From Gluconacetobacter sacchari (lineage in GTDB: Bacteria; Pseudomonadota; Alphaproteobacteria; Acetobacterales; Acetobacteraceae): a DNA stretch of 58,040 nucleotides. Shown piece by piece: positions 44,404-53,738 of this stretch. Location: assembly GCF_014174255.1 (NCBI RefSeq), contig NZ_JABEQJ010000029.1:1-58040 (forward strand), written 5' to 3'. A program made the position numbers and the translations under genes. The notes beneath the pieces were generated by a model. It made no database searches. It saw nothing but the letters and a program-made list of their open reading frames with translations, and was not told the origin of the DNA. Every line of letters begins with the position of its first letter. Within the stretch, counting starts at the first letter, position 1.

Positions 44404-45312
44404 TCACCGCGCGAGGTCGGCGTCGAACAGCGCCTGGATATCGGCATCGACCTCCGGATCGACCCCGAACCAGCACCGAAAGCCCAGCCGCGCCTGATGC
44501 AGCAGCATGCCGGTCCCATCCACGGTCCGCAGCCCCCGCGCCACGGCGGCACGCAGCAGCGGCGTCAGGCGCGGCACATAAACAATGTCCGACACCACCA
44601 TGTCGTCCGGGGCCCGCGACAGGTCGGGCGCGAACACATCGCCCGGCCCGCCATGCATGCCCAGCGACGTGGTGTTCACCAGCAACGCATGGCCCGGCAG
44701 ATGCGCCGTCCAGCCCGCCCAGTCGACGACCGAAATCGGCGCCGGCCCCTCCGCCGACAGCGCCTCGGCCAGCGCCACGGCCCGGGCGGTCGTACGGTTG
44801 GCGACCGAGACCGCCACCCCGCGATCCAGCAGGGTGGCGGCAATCGCCCGCGCGGCGCCCCCGGCCCCCAGCAGCAGCACCGGCCCGCGCATCACATCCA
44901 CGCCCTTCGCCTCCAGGCTGGCAACGAACCCGTCGCCATCGGTCGAATGCGCTTCGATCGTCCCATCCCCGGCGAAGACCAGCGTATTGACCGAACCCGA
45001 CCGCACGGCCGAACGATGCAGCCGGTCGGCGATCGCGAACGCCGCCTCCTTGTGCGGAATGGTCACGTTGGCCCCGCGAAATCCGGCGGCGCGCAAGCCA
45101 TGGACCGCAATGTCGAACGCACCCGGCCGCACCGGCAGCGGCACATAGGCCCCGTCGATGCCATAGCGGGCCAGCCAGAAATTATGCAGCAGGGGCGAGC
45201 GCGAATGGGCCACCGGCCAGCCGATCACGCCCGCCAGCGCGGTCGTCCCCCGAATCGTCAGCCGGCCCGGCGCGACCCGCGCCATCGAAGAATGGTCGCT
45301 CATCCCGGTCAT
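44404..45312 (-). CDS. aroE: Shikimate dehydrogenase
   Basis: This 302-residue enzyme reduces dehydroshikimate with NADPH. VIGWPVAHSRSPLLHN, NVTIPHKEAAF, STDGDGF, LLGAGGAARAIAATLL and NTTSLGMHG are present, with the catalytic Lys in PHKEA. The ATG at 45312 overlaps the upstream stop as ATGA; an ATG at 45303 is possible. Confidence 0.94.
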   Translation of the reverse strand: MTGMSDHSSMARVAPGRLTIRGTTALAGVIGWPVAHSRSPLLHNFWLARYGIDGAYVPLPVRPGAFDIAVHGLRAAGFRGANVTIPHKEAAFAIADRLHRSAVRSGSVNTLVFAGDGTIEAHSTDGDGFVASLEAKGVDVMRGPVLLLGAGGAARAIAATLLDRGVAVSVANRTTARAVALAEALSAEGPAPISVVDWAGWTAHLPGHALLVNTTSLGMHGGPGDVFAPDLSRAPDDMVVSDIVYVPRLTPLLRAAVARGLRTVDGTGMLLHQARLGFRCWFGVDPEVDADIQALFDADLAR

Positions 45313-46100
45313 CGATCCGCATTCATCGCCGTGTACCGCGCCCAAGCCAGCGGCAACAGCCGCGCCAGCCGCCCGGCCCACGCGCTCTGGCCGGCCGCAT
45401 CGGCCACCAGATCCTGCCTTATCTCCAGCTCCACATGCGGCAGGCCACGCGCCTCGCCATGAAACGGCACGGTATGGTCGCTGGTATCGGTCAGCGCATA
45501 GGGCTCGTTGTCGCCGACCAGCAGGCCCGGCTCCCGGTCCAGCAACTCCTTTACGATCAGGCCGAAACGCGGATCGTGATTATGCAGGATTCCCGCGTGC
45601 CAGGGGCGGGCAGCCCCATCCATCTCGGGCGTGAAACTGTGCAGCGCCACCAGCACCGTCGGCAGTCCCGCCTCCCGCCGCGCATCCAGTTCGACGGTGA
45701 TCCGGTCATGATAGGGCCGGAAGATCCGCTCCACCCGCTCCCGCTCCGCCGCCGCGTCCAGCCCCGCATTGCCCGGCACCACGGTCCCGTCGCTGGCCCG
45801 CACGATCGAGGTCGGATGCCCCGGCGCGCGATTGCAATCGATCACCAGCCGCGAATAGACCTGCTCGATCAGGACCGTCTCCAGCGAAGACGCCAGCATC
45901 CGCCCCATGCCGGCCATGCCGATATCCCAGGCGATATGGCGCTCCCACTCGGGCGCCGGCACGCCCAGGTCGCCCAGCCGCGCCGGCACGGCCCGGCCGG
46001 CATGGTCGCTCACCAGAACGAACGGCGAGCGGCCCGTCCGGCCATGCACCCGCACCGGCTGCGGATCGTCCGCGCCCAGCAGCGGTTCGTCCTGTACCAT
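45309..46100 (-). CDS. N-formylglutamate amidohydrolase-family protein
   Basis: This protein of about 263 residues matches the N-formylglutamate amidohydrolase (FGase/HutG) family. FVLVSDHAGRAVP, HIAWDIGMAGM, YSRLVIDCNRAP, VALHSFTPEMDG and LPHVELEIRQDLV are the family blocks with metal-binding His, Asp and Glu. No histidine-utilisation gene is nearby. ATG 46100 (MVQDE) and 46115 are possible starts. Operon with aroE. Confidence 0.85.
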   Translation of the reverse strand: MVQDEPLLGADDPQPVRVHGRTGRSPFVLVSDHAGRAVPARLGDLGVPAPEWERHIAWDIGMAGMGRMLASSLETVLIEQVYSRLVIDCNRAPGHPTSIVRASDGTVVPGNAGLDAAAERERVERIFRPYHDRITVELDARREAGLPTVLVALHSFTPEMDGAARPWHAGILHNHDPRFGLIVKELLDREPGLLVGDNEPYALTDTSDHTVPFHGEARGLPHVELEIRQDLVADAAGQSAWAGRLARLLPLAWARYTAMNADR

Positions 46101-46176
46101 CGTCCCGTCCCTCACCCGATCATCCGGCCCAGCCCGCTTCTACCCCGCGCCCCGGCACCGCGAAAGCCGTCCTGCC

Positions 46177-46764
46177 TCATCCGTTGGCCAAGGAGCGCAA
46201 ACGCGCGGGCGTCGTTGCCGGGTCCCAGCGCACCGGCCCGACAATCCGCGCAACCTCGCGTCCCGCCCGATCGATCACCAGCGTCACCGGCACCCCCTCC
46301 TCGCGCAACGCGGTCGGGATCCGCATGTCCGGGTCGCACAGCACCGGCAGGCCCTCGATCGCATGCGTGCGATAGAACCGCCGCACCAGATCCACCCCCC
46401 CATGGTCGATCGAGACCGGCAGCACCGCGATATCCCCCGCCGGCGCCACCTGCCGCGCCAGCGCCGCCAGCGCCGGCATCTCCGCGACGCAGGGCTGGCA
46501 CCAGGTGGCCCACAGGTTCAGCACCACGATCCGCCCGTGCCAGTCGGCCAGATGCCGCGCCGCCCCGGATCCGTCGACAAAGCCCAGGTCCGGCAACGGA
46601 CGCGGCGCGGCCGTCCGACGCGACGGCAGGTCGGCCGGCACCGCCTCCTGGGCCCGCGCCGACGGTGCAAGGATGGAATTGCACCCGGCCCAAGCGGCCA
46701 GTAGGGTGCCGCCATCGACGAGCAACGCGCGTCGACCGACGGTTTTCGACAGGATCTGGGGCAT
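46177..46764 (-). CDS. TlpA-like thioredoxin-fold protein
   Basis: This 195-residue exported thioredoxin-fold reductase has the [13 protein letters not shown] active site and a cis-Pro in GVPVTLV. The N-terminus has [19 protein letters not shown], a hydrophobic signal that could be a Tat-type or lipoprotein leader. It is divergent from argH, and only 3 bases separate their start codons. TlpA proteins reduce periplasmic thiols, for example for cytochrome maturation. The same neighbour pair is seen in other alphaproteobacteria. Confidence 0.85.
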   Translation of the reverse strand: MPQILSKTVGRRALLVDGGTLLAAWAGCNSILAPSARAQEAVPADLPSRRTAAPRPLPDLGFVDGSGAARHLADWHGRIVVLNLWATWCQPCVAEMPALAALARQVAPAGDIAVLPVSIDHGGVDLVRRFYRTHAIEGLPVLCDPDMRIPTALREEGVPVTLVIDRAGREVARIVGPVRWDPATTPARLRSLANG

Positions 46765-46767
46765 GGC

Positions 46768-48198
46768 ATGTCTGTGAACGATGAACATGCGACCGACAAT
46801 GACTCCGCACGGGCGAATGTCCAATGGGGCGGTCGGTTCGCGGGTGGCCCCTCGGCCATCATGCAGGACATCAATGCCTCGATCGGCTTCGACAAGGCCC
46901 TGTGGCGGCAGGATATCGCAGGTTCGCTGGCCCACGCCGCGATGCTGGCCAAGACCGGCATCATCAGCGCCGGCGACGAGGCCGAGATCCGGCGCGGCCT
47001 GACCGGAATCGGGCAGGAGATCGCCGCCGGCCGGTTCGATTTCAGCCCGCTGCTGGAAGATATCCACATGAATATCGAGGCCCGCCTGTCCGAGCGGATC
47101 GGCGAGGCCGGCAAGCGCCTGCACACCGCCCGCTCGCGCAACGACCAGGTCGCCACCGATTTCCGCCTCTGGGTGCGCGACGCCATCGACGGGCTGGACG
47201 GCCAGGTCGCCGCGCTGATGCGCGCCCTCGCCCGCCGCGCGCGCGAACACGCCGCCGACCCGATGCCGGGCTTCACCCACCTGCAAACCGCCCAGCCCGT
47301 CACCTTCGGCCATCACCTGATGGCCTATGTGGAGATGCTGGCCCGCGATCGCGGCCGCCTGGCCGATACGCGCCGCCGTCTGAACGAGTGCCCGCTGGGT
47401 TCCGCCGCCCTGGCCGGCACCTCCTTCCCGATCGACCGGCGGATGACGGCACGGGCGCTGGACTTCGACCGCCCGACCGCCAATTCGCTCGACGCGGTGT
47501 CCGACCGCGATTTCGCGCTGGAATATCTTTCGGCGCTGTCGATCATGGCCATGCATTTGTCGCGCCTGTCCGAGGAAATCGTGATCTGGTGCTCGGCCCC
47601 CTTCGCCTTCATCCGCCTGTCCGACGCCTTCACTACCGGCTCGTCGATCATGCCGCAGAAGCGCAACCCCGACGCGGCGGAACTGGTGCGCGCCAAGATC
47701 GGCCGCGTCACCGGCGCGCTGGTCGGTCTGCTGACGGTGATGAAGGGCCTGCCGCTGGCCTACGCCAAGGACATGCAGGAGGACAAGGAGCCGGTCTTCG
47801 CCGCCACCGACGCCGCCGCCCTGTCGCTGGCCGCCTGCGACGGCATGATCCGCGACCTGACGGCGGATACCGGGCGCATGCGCGCCTATGCGGGCTCCGG
47901 CTTCTCCACCGCCACCGACCTCGCGGACTGGCTGGTCCGCGTGCTCAAGCTGCCCTTCCGCACCGCCCACCACGTCACCGGCCGCCTGGTGGCGCTGGCC
48001 GAAAGCCGGGGCGTCGATCTGGCCGACCTGTCGCTGGCCGACATGCAGGCCGAGGAACCCGGCATCACGCAGGACATCTTCTCGGTCCTCACCGTCGAGG
48101 CCTCGCTCGCCTCGCGCACCAGCGAGGGCGGCACCGCCCCGGACAATGTCCGCGCCCAGGCCGAACGCTGGCTGGCCGCGCTGGGCGACGCGCCATGA
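46768..48198 (+). CDS. argH: Argininosuccinate lyase
   Basis: This 476-residue fumarase-superfamily lyase gives arginine and fumarate. [13 protein letters not shown] near the start, [15 protein letters not shown], and the signature [15 protein letters not shown] are conserved. No in-frame start nearer to the GGRF block is visible, so the N-terminus is slightly long. The stop overlaps the LptM-like gene. Confidence 0.95.
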   Translation: MSVNDEHATDNDSARANVQWGGRFAGGPSAIMQDINASIGFDKALWRQDIAGSLAHAAMLAKTGIISAGDEAEIRRGLTGIGQEIAAGRFDFSPLLEDIHMNIEARLSERIGEAGKRLHTARSRNDQVATDFRLWVRDAIDGLDGQVAALMRALARRAREHAADPMPGFTHLQTAQPVTFGHHLMAYVEMLARDRGRLADTRRRLNECPLGSAALAGTSFPIDRRMTARALDFDRPTANSLDAVSDRDFALEYLSALSIMAMHLSRLSEEIVIWCSAPFAFIRLSDAFTTGSSIMPQKRNPDAAELVRAKIGRVTGALVGLLTVMKGLPLAYAKDMQEDKEPVFAATDAAALSLAACDGMIRDLTADTGRMRAYAGSGFSTATDLADWLVRVLKLPFRTAHHVTGRLVALAESRGVDLADLSLADMQAEEPGITQDIFSVLTVEASLASRTSEGGTAPDNVRAQAERWLAALGDAP

Positions 48199-48347
48199 CG
48201 CGCCGCCCGATGCGCGCCCTCGGTACGATGCTCGGCGTGGCGCTGCTGCTGGCGGGCCTCGCGGCCTGCGGCAAGAAGGGCGCCCCCTCCGCCCCCGGCC
48301 CGGCCTCGCACATGACGTATCCGCGCACCTACCCCAGTCCCGACTAG
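48195..48347 (+). CDS. lptM: LptM-like small lipoprotein (YifL family)
   Basis: This 50-residue lipoprotein has the signal [17 protein letters not shown] and a lipobox LAAC, followed by GKKGAPSAP. Its size, position after argH (ATGA overlap) and Pro-rich short mature part match YifL/LptM, which in E. coli helps LptD mature. In many proteobacteria this gene lies just upstream of lysA; here lysA is inverted and 5 kb away. Confidence 0.75.
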   Translation: MTRRPMRALGTMLGVALLLAGLAACGKKGAPSAPGPASHMTYPRTYPSPD

Positions 48348-48401
48348 GCCCCTGCCCGCTCCGATCCCCGACCCCGCACTTCGGCCGCAACAAGGCACGC
48401 C

Positions 48402-48998
48402 ATGTCCGACATCCCTTCCTCGCATCACCAGACTGTCGCCGCCTATGTCGACCAGGCACAGGCCGTCATCTCCGCGATAACGTCGCTGGCGGCGCCGATC
48501 GGCCAGGCCGCCGATCTCTGGATCGAATCCCTCCGCGCGGGCGGCAAGATTCTTTTCTGCGGCAATGGCGGCTCGGCAGCCGATGCCCAGCATCTCGCGG
48601 CGGAACTGCTGGGGCGGTTCCTGACCGATCGCGAGCCGATGCCCGCGCTTTCGCTGACGGTCGACACCTCTTCCCTGACCGCGATCAGCAACGATTTCGG
48701 CTACGAGACCGTATTTTCCCGCCAGTTGAAGGGAATCGGCCGACAGGGCGATGTCCTGGTCGGGCTTTCGACCAGCGGCAACAGCCGCAACGTCGTCAAC
48801 GCCTTCGCGCTGGCCCGCACGATGGGCGTCCGCACGGTCGGGCTGACGGGGCAGCATGGCGGCGCCATGGCCGAACTCAGCGACATCCTGATCGCGGTGC
48901 CGGACGCGCGCACCAACCATATCCAGGAGGCGCATATCACCATCGGCCACCTGATATGCGCGATCGTGGAAACCACGCTGTACCCGAACAACGCGTAG
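48402..48998 (+). CDS. gmhA: Sedoheptulose 7-phosphate isomerase
   Basis: This 198-residue SIS-domain isomerase makes heptose 7-phosphate for lipopolysaccharide core. FCGNGGSAADAQHLAAELLGRF, LTAISNDFGYETVF, LSTSGNSRNVVNA and HIQEAHITIGHL are the usual blocks, including the catalytic Glu and His. It is alone on the plus strand after lptM and followed by a hairpin. Other SIS proteins are less likely by the ISNDFGYE motif. Confidence 0.9.
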   Translation: MSDIPSSHHQTVAAYVDQAQAVISAITSLAAPIGQAADLWIESLRAGGKILFCGNGGSAADAQHLAAELLGRFLTDREPMPALSLTVDTSSLTAISNDFGYETVFSRQLKGIGRQGDVLVGLSTSGNSRNVVNAFALARTMGVRTVGLTGQHGGAMAELSDILIAVPDARTNHIQEAHITIGHLICAIVETTLYPNNA

Positions 48999-49008
48999 TC
49001 CGTTAATC

Positions 49009-49032
49009 CCGCGCACCGGCCGGCGCGGTCTT
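49009..49032. terminator. Hairpin between gmhA and the TIGR02302 gene
   Basis: CCGCGC, 8-nt loop, GCGCGG, then TCTTT on the plus strand, fills the 34-bp gap between the convergent stops. The T-rich tail suggests an intrinsic terminator for gmhA. Confidence 0.6.
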
Positions 49033-51846
49033 TCAGAAGGTTTTCAGCAGCCGGTCCAGATAGTCCAGTTCCTCGCGCGGCCGGGTGCGGTCGGAGTCGC
49101 GGCGACGCAGTTCCTGCTCGATCTCGCGGGCCCGCTCGCGCGATACGGCGTCGGGGACATGGGTATCGGCATCCATGCCCTCCTTGCCCTCGCCGGTCTG
49201 CCGGCCCAGCGGATCGCGGTCGCCCTTCTGCCCCTCCCGCGCGCTCTCGCCGGAATCGTCGCCCTCACCCGGCTTGCCCCCGCCGGAACTGTTCGAGAAA
49301 CCGGGCAGGAAGCTGGTCATGCCGCCGCCGCCCGATCCCTTCATTGCCTGGCGCATCTGCTGGTCGCCCTTTTGCAGGTCGGCCAACGCCTTGCGCTGCG
49401 CCGCCGCCGCGGCTGAATCGTCGCCGCCGGCCAGCGCGGCGCGCGCATCCCGGATCGCCCGCCCGGCATCGGCAAAGCCGGACGGCGCATCCTTCCCCGT
49501 CAGTCCCTTGAATTCGTGCCCCAGTTCCTCCAGCGCCCGCCCCAACGCGCGCTGCACCGCCCGGTCATCGCCCCGCGCGGCCTCATCCCCCGGCGCCCCA
49601 CCGGCAGGCGACGGCGTGTTCGCCCCCCCGGTCGAGGCACCAGCCGGGGCGCCGCTCCGCGCCGGCGGCGCGCCGCCCGACTGCCCGTCCTGCATGCCCG
49701 GGAGCGGGCGCAGGCCCAGACGGCGCATCAGTTCGGCGGCCGGCATCGTCGCCAGATCATTATCCGTGTCCGGCGCCTCCTCCTCCTGCCGCGCACGGCG
49801 CTCGGCCTCGGCCTTCTCGCGCGCCCGCTGCGCCCGGTCCAGCCGCCCCTGGCTGTGATCGAGCAATCCGGACTGGCGACCGATCAGGTCCTGCAAGGCC
49901 GCCTGCTGCTCGGCCGCCTGCTGGCGCGCCATCATCTGGGCGGCCAGGTTCGCCAGGTCCTGCGGCGAGGCCGTCCGCATATGTTCCAGCATATCCTCCA
50001 TATGCTGCATCATCCGCATCGCATCCGCCGACCGGCCTTCCTTCGCCGCATCCTGCATCTGCTGCATCATCTTCGACAGCGCACGATCGCCGTCCTGCGT
50101 CATCCCCGGCAGGTCCGGGATCGCGGTGTGCGATTGCAGCGCCTGCTGGGCCAGCGCCTGCATCCGGCGCGAAATCGCCTGGCGCAACGCCTCCATCCGC
50201 CGCTGCAATTCACTCTGCTCGGCGGGCGACTGGCCCTGCGCGCCCAGGGCCCGCATGCGGTTCAACTGCGCCGTCACCGCATCCTGCGCCGCGCGCACCT
50301 CCAGTGCCGCCTGCGCCCCGGCCTGCCCACCATGGCGGACATCCTCGATCTCCAGCGCCAGATACCACAGCCGCGCCACCACCTGATCGAGCGCCGCCTG
50401 CGGCGCGACATCCGGGCTTTCCAGCAGGTCGGCGGCCGATGCCAGGTTCAGCAGCATGCCCGCATCGGCCTGGAACGGATCGGGCATCTCCCCCAGCGCC
50501 GCCAGGTCGGCGGCACCATCGGCCGCCCCCTCGCGGCCCAGCGCCAACCGGCGCCGGATATCCAGCACCGCCTTGGCCACCGGGCTGGTGAATTTACGCG
50601 CGCCGAGCCGAAACCGCACCTCCGGGCTGCTGCCCTCCTGCCCGCTGGCGCTGGTCGCCACCAGCCGTCCCACCACCATCTCGCCGGCCCAGGGATCGGC
50701 CGACAGGTCGGGCATGGCGACCCCCTCGGCATCGCGCGGCCGGCCGTCCAGCGGAATCGGCACGCTCAACACCCGCCCGGGCAACACGCCCTTGCCCGGC
50801 GCCAGCCGCAATTCAGCATGCAGCGACGCGATGCCATAAGCCTGCTTCGCGGCATAAGGCAGCCGCGTGCGCCACTCACCGTCCGGCGCGCCCGGCCGCA
50901 CCCCCCACGCCACCACCGGCGCCATGTCGGGCAGAACCGTCACGGTCCAGTCGCTGAAGGTGCGTCCGCGCCCGCGCAGGGCCAGCGACGCGCTGTCCAG
51001 CAGCGTAACCTCCGCCGACCAGCTTCCCGGCCCCAGCGCGCGCACCCGCTCATCCCCCACCGCCGGGCCCGCCCCAGCCCCGGCCACCCGCAGGCTCGGC
51101 CGGCCACGCAGATCCGTGATGCTGACGCTCAGCACCGCCCCCCGCGGCACCGTCGCCCGTCCCGCGCGCTCGTCCAGAAACACCGGCGCCCCCGGCGCGT
51201 AGGCCGGCGGGGTGATCCAGGCCTGGATATGCGGGCGCGGCGCGCCCGGATCATCCAGCCCCGGCCAGAACGCGGCCGCCAGCCGCCCCGGCGCCTCCGG
51301 TCCGGCCCAGCCCAGCGCCGCCAGCAGGGCGAGCGGCAGCACGATACCCAGGCGCCACGGATCGGCCGCCCCGCTCCACACGCGCGGCCAACCGGCCCGC
51401 ATCCGCCCGATCGCATGGCCGGTGCGCCACAGATGCGCCGCCCACAATCCCGCCTGCTCGGCGCCGCCGGCCGCCGGATGATCGGCCAGCGTCTGCAACG
51501 GGCGATGCGCCATCCCCGATGCACGTTCGATCCGCCGGTCGATCGCGTCCGCCGTCGGCGCCGCCACCCGCCGCCCGCGCCACACGACCCACCCCACGCC
51601 GGCACCGGCCAGCCCGACCAGGACCACCCCGCGCAGCAGATCGGGCAGCGCCTGCGGCCCGCCCAGCAGACCCGCGATCAGATAGGCGGTCAGCCCTCCC
51701 AGCACCGGCAGCAGCACCGGCCGGGCCGCCTCGACCCACAGCACGAGTCGTGCCCGATGCCGCGCCGCCGCCAGACGGACCGCGAACGGCACCACGGCCC
51801 CCGCCGACACCCGCCCGTCCCGCAACGTGGAGGACCCGCCCGCCAT
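49033..51846 (-). CDS. TIGR02302 family protein (DUF4175)
   Basis: This 937-residue membrane protein matches the alphaproteobacterial TIGR02302/DUF4175 family. There are two N-terminal hydrophobic segments (VLLPVLGGLTAYLIAGLLGG, GVVLVGLAGAGVGWVVW), beta-rich periplasmic-type sequence, then long coiled-coil Gln/Glu/Met-rich helices (MQQMQDAAKEGRSADAMRMM) and a Gly/Ser/Pro-rich C-terminus. The family function is not known. The gene begins 7 bp after the lysA stop, so it is cotranscribed. Confidence 0.8.
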   Translation of the reverse strand: MAGGSSTLRDGRVSAGAVVPFAVRLAAARHRARLVLWVEAARPVLLPVLGGLTAYLIAGLLGGPQALPDLLRGVVLVGLAGAGVGWVVWRGRRVAAPTADAIDRRIERASGMAHRPLQTLADHPAAGGAEQAGLWAAHLWRTGHAIGRMRAGWPRVWSGAADPWRLGIVLPLALLAALGWAGPEAPGRLAAAFWPGLDDPGAPRPHIQAWITPPAYAPGAPVFLDERAGRATVPRGAVLSVSITDLRGRPSLRVAGAGAGPAVGDERVRALGPGSWSAEVTLLDSASLALRGRGRTFSDWTVTVLPDMAPVVAWGVRPGAPDGEWRTRLPYAAKQAYGIASLHAELRLAPGKGVLPGRVLSVPIPLDGRPRDAEGVAMPDLSADPWAGEMVVGRLVATSASGQEGSSPEVRFRLGARKFTSPVAKAVLDIRRRLALGREGAADGAADLAALGEMPDPFQADAGMLLNLASAADLLESPDVAPQAALDQVVARLWYLALEIEDVRHGGQAGAQAALEVRAAQDAVTAQLNRMRALGAQGQSPAEQSELQRRMEALRQAISRRMQALAQQALQSHTAIPDLPGMTQDGDRALSKMMQQMQDAAKEGRSADAMRMMQHMEDMLEHMRTASPQDLANLAAQMMARQQAAEQQAALQDLIGRQSGLLDHSQGRLDRAQRAREKAEAERRARQEEEAPDTDNDLATMPAAELMRRLGLRPLPGMQDGQSGGAPPARSGAPAGASTGGANTPSPAGGAPGDEAARGDDRAVQRALGRALEELGHEFKGLTGKDAPSGFADAGRAIRDARAALAGGDDSAAAAAQRKALADLQKGDQQMRQAMKGSGGGGMTSFLPGFSNSSGGGKPGEGDDSGESAREGQKGDRDPLGRQTGEGKEGMDADTHVPDAVSRERAREIEQELRRRDSDRTRPREELDYLDRLLKTF

Positions 51847-51853
51847 CCGGCGC

Positions 51854-53212
51854 TCAGACGCCCGCCGGGGCGGGCGTCACCCAATCGGGAATCCGGTCGG
51901 CCGCCCACAGGCCCTCGGCCGGCTGGCGCGCCCGGATCACCGACCAGCGACCGCCATCGACCAGCACCTGGGCCGCCAGCGGCCGGCCGTTATAGGTGGA
52001 ACTCATCACCGCGCCATACGCGCCGGTATCCAGCAGCGCGACCCGCGCCCCCTCTTCCAGACGCGGCAGGACCCGGCCATCCGCGAAGGAATCCGCGCTC
52101 TCGCACACCGGCCCCACCACATTCACCGCCTCCACCGGCCGCGTTGCGTCCCGGGCCGAAACCGGCAGGATGCCATGCCAGGCCTCGTAAAGGCTGGGCC
52201 GCATCAGGTCGTTCATCGCCGCGTCCAGGACCAGGAACGACGGCAATCCATCCGCGCCCGCCTTGCGCAGGATCACCCGCGACAGCAACAGCCCGGCCGG
52301 GCCAGCCAGCCAGCGCCCCGGCTCGATCGCCAGCCGCACGTCCAACGCGCCCAGTTCGGCACGGATCGCCCCGGCCAGCGCCTCCGGCGCCCCCTCGGCC
52401 TCATCGCGATAGCGGATACCCAGCCCGCCGCCGCAATCCACCAGACCGACGGTCAGCCCCCGCGCCCGCACCGCCCGCACCAACTCCGCCACCCGCGCGA
52501 ATGCGGCGCGGTAGGGCGCCATGGCCACGACCTGGCTGCCGATATGCACCGAGAACCCCAGCGGCCTCAGCCCCGGCAGCCCCGCCGCGTGCTCATACAG
52601 CGCGGCGGCGCGGGCATAGGCGACGCCAAATTTGTTGGTCGACAGGCCGGTGGTGATCTTCTCATGCGTCCCCGCGTCCACGTCGGGATTCACCCGCAGC
52701 GTGATCGGCGCCACCCGGCCGGACGACACGGCGACCTCGGACAGGATCGCCAGTTCCTCGGCGCTTTCGACCGCGATGTGGCCGATCTCCTCGGCCAGCG
52801 CCAGCGCCATTTCCTCGCGCGTCTTGCCGACGCCCGAAAAGACGATCCGCGCCGCCGACACCCCGGCCGCGCGGGCCCGGCGCAGTTCGCCGCCGCTGAC
52901 CACATCGGCCCCCGCCCCCTCGGCGGCCAGCACGCGCAGCACGGCCAGATGATCGTTCGCCTTCACCGCGAAATGGATCGACGGCGCCAGCCCCGCGCCC
53001 CGCATCGCATCGTCCAGCCGGCGATAGCGCGCCCGCAGGGTGCCGGCCCCCATGACCCAGGTCGGCGTACCGACCGCGTCGGCGATCGCATTCAGCGGCA
53101 CGTCCTCCAGCACCAGGCCATCGAACGCGTGCATCGACAGATGCGTTCGCGCGGCCAGCAGGTCGGCAACGGTCGGGTCCTGCCCGGCGGGAGAAGAAGG
53201 GAAATCCAGCAT
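51854..53212 (-). CDS. lysA: Diaminopimelate decarboxylase
   Basis: This 452-residue PLP enzyme makes lysine from meso-diaminopimelate. The PLP lysine is in FAVKANDH. GADVVSGGEL, FSVHIGSQV, DCGGGLGIRY, EPGRWLAG and GPVCESADSF (Cys/Glu active site) follow. The start MLDFPSS at 53212 fits; an upstream ATG gives an Arg/Cys-rich tail unlike the family. It is divergent from cdd across 121 bp. Confidence 0.95.
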   Translation of the reverse strand: MLDFPSSPAGQDPTVADLLAARTHLSMHAFDGLVLEDVPLNAIADAVGTPTWVMGAGTLRARYRRLDDAMRGAGLAPSIHFAVKANDHLAVLRVLAAEGAGADVVSGGELRRARAAGVSAARIVFSGVGKTREEMALALAEEIGHIAVESAEELAILSEVAVSSGRVAPITLRVNPDVDAGTHEKITTGLSTNKFGVAYARAAALYEHAAGLPGLRPLGFSVHIGSQVVAMAPYRAAFARVAELVRAVRARGLTVGLVDCGGGLGIRYRDEAEGAPEALAGAIRAELGALDVRLAIEPGRWLAGPAGLLLSRVILRKAGADGLPSFLVLDAAMNDLMRPSLYEAWHGILPVSARDATRPVEAVNVVGPVCESADSFADGRVLPRLEEGARVALLDTGAYGAVMSSTYNGRPLAAQVLVDGGRWSVIRARQPAEGLWAADRIPDWVTPAPAGV

Positions 53213-53333
53213 GCACCCAGAATACCGGCACCGCGCTCCGGTTCCAAGCTCCCGTCGCGGCCCCACGCTGTTCTTTCGCGATCCGATCCGATAGAGGCAT
53301 CACCAGCCAGGCCAGACCGAGGGAGAGACCACG

Positions 53334-53738
53334 ATGCCCGATGACACGCTGATCGACGCCGCGATCGCCGTCCGCATCCATGCCTACGCCCCCTATTCCC
53401 ATTTCCTGGTCGGCGCCGCGCTGCATGACGCCGACGGCCGCCTCTTCGTCGGCTGCAACACCGAAAACGCCGCCTACCCCGAGGGCCTCTGCGCCGAAGG
53501 CGGCGCGATCTCAGCCATGGTGGCGGCCGGCGGCCGGCGCATCGTCGACCTCGTCATCTGCGGCGGCGGCGACCGCGCCTGCGCGCCCTGCGGCGGCTGC
53601 CGCCAGAAAATCCGCGAATTCGGCGCCCCGGACCTGAGAATCCGCATGGTCAACCCGTCCGGCACGGTGCTGCTGGTCCGCACCCTGGCCGAATTGCTGC
53701 CCGACGCCTTCGGTCCCGAAGATCTGGCGACCGGCTGA
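53334..53738 (+). CDS. cdd: Cytidine deaminase
   Basis: This 134-residue homotetrameric-type enzyme deaminates cytidine. The zinc site has CAEGGAISAMVAAG and PCGGCRQKI. YSHFLVGAALHD, GCNTENAAYPEGLCAE and a Phe near the end are typical. A GAGGGAGAG sequence just upstream is a strong ribosome binding site. The neighbouring LytTR gene runs convergently; its open frame continues through the antisense strand of this gene. Confidence 0.94.
   Translation: MPDDTLIDAAIAVRIHAYAPYSHFLVGAALHDADGRLFVGCNTENAAYPEGLCAEGGAISAMVAAGGRRIVDLVICGGGDRACAPCGGCRQKIREFGAPDLRIRMVNPSGTVLLVRTLAELLPDAFGPEDLATG

Noticed and set aside
46765-48459. N-terminal extension of the TlpA-like frame across the argH antisense
   Set aside because: The TlpA-like protein has a signal peptide right after the ATG at 46764; the extension is antisense to argH and carries no motif.
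49516-52656. Plus-strand open frame of over 1000 codons opposite TIGR02302 and lysA
   Set aside because: It is Arg/Pro/His-rich without domains and fully covered by real minus-strand genes.
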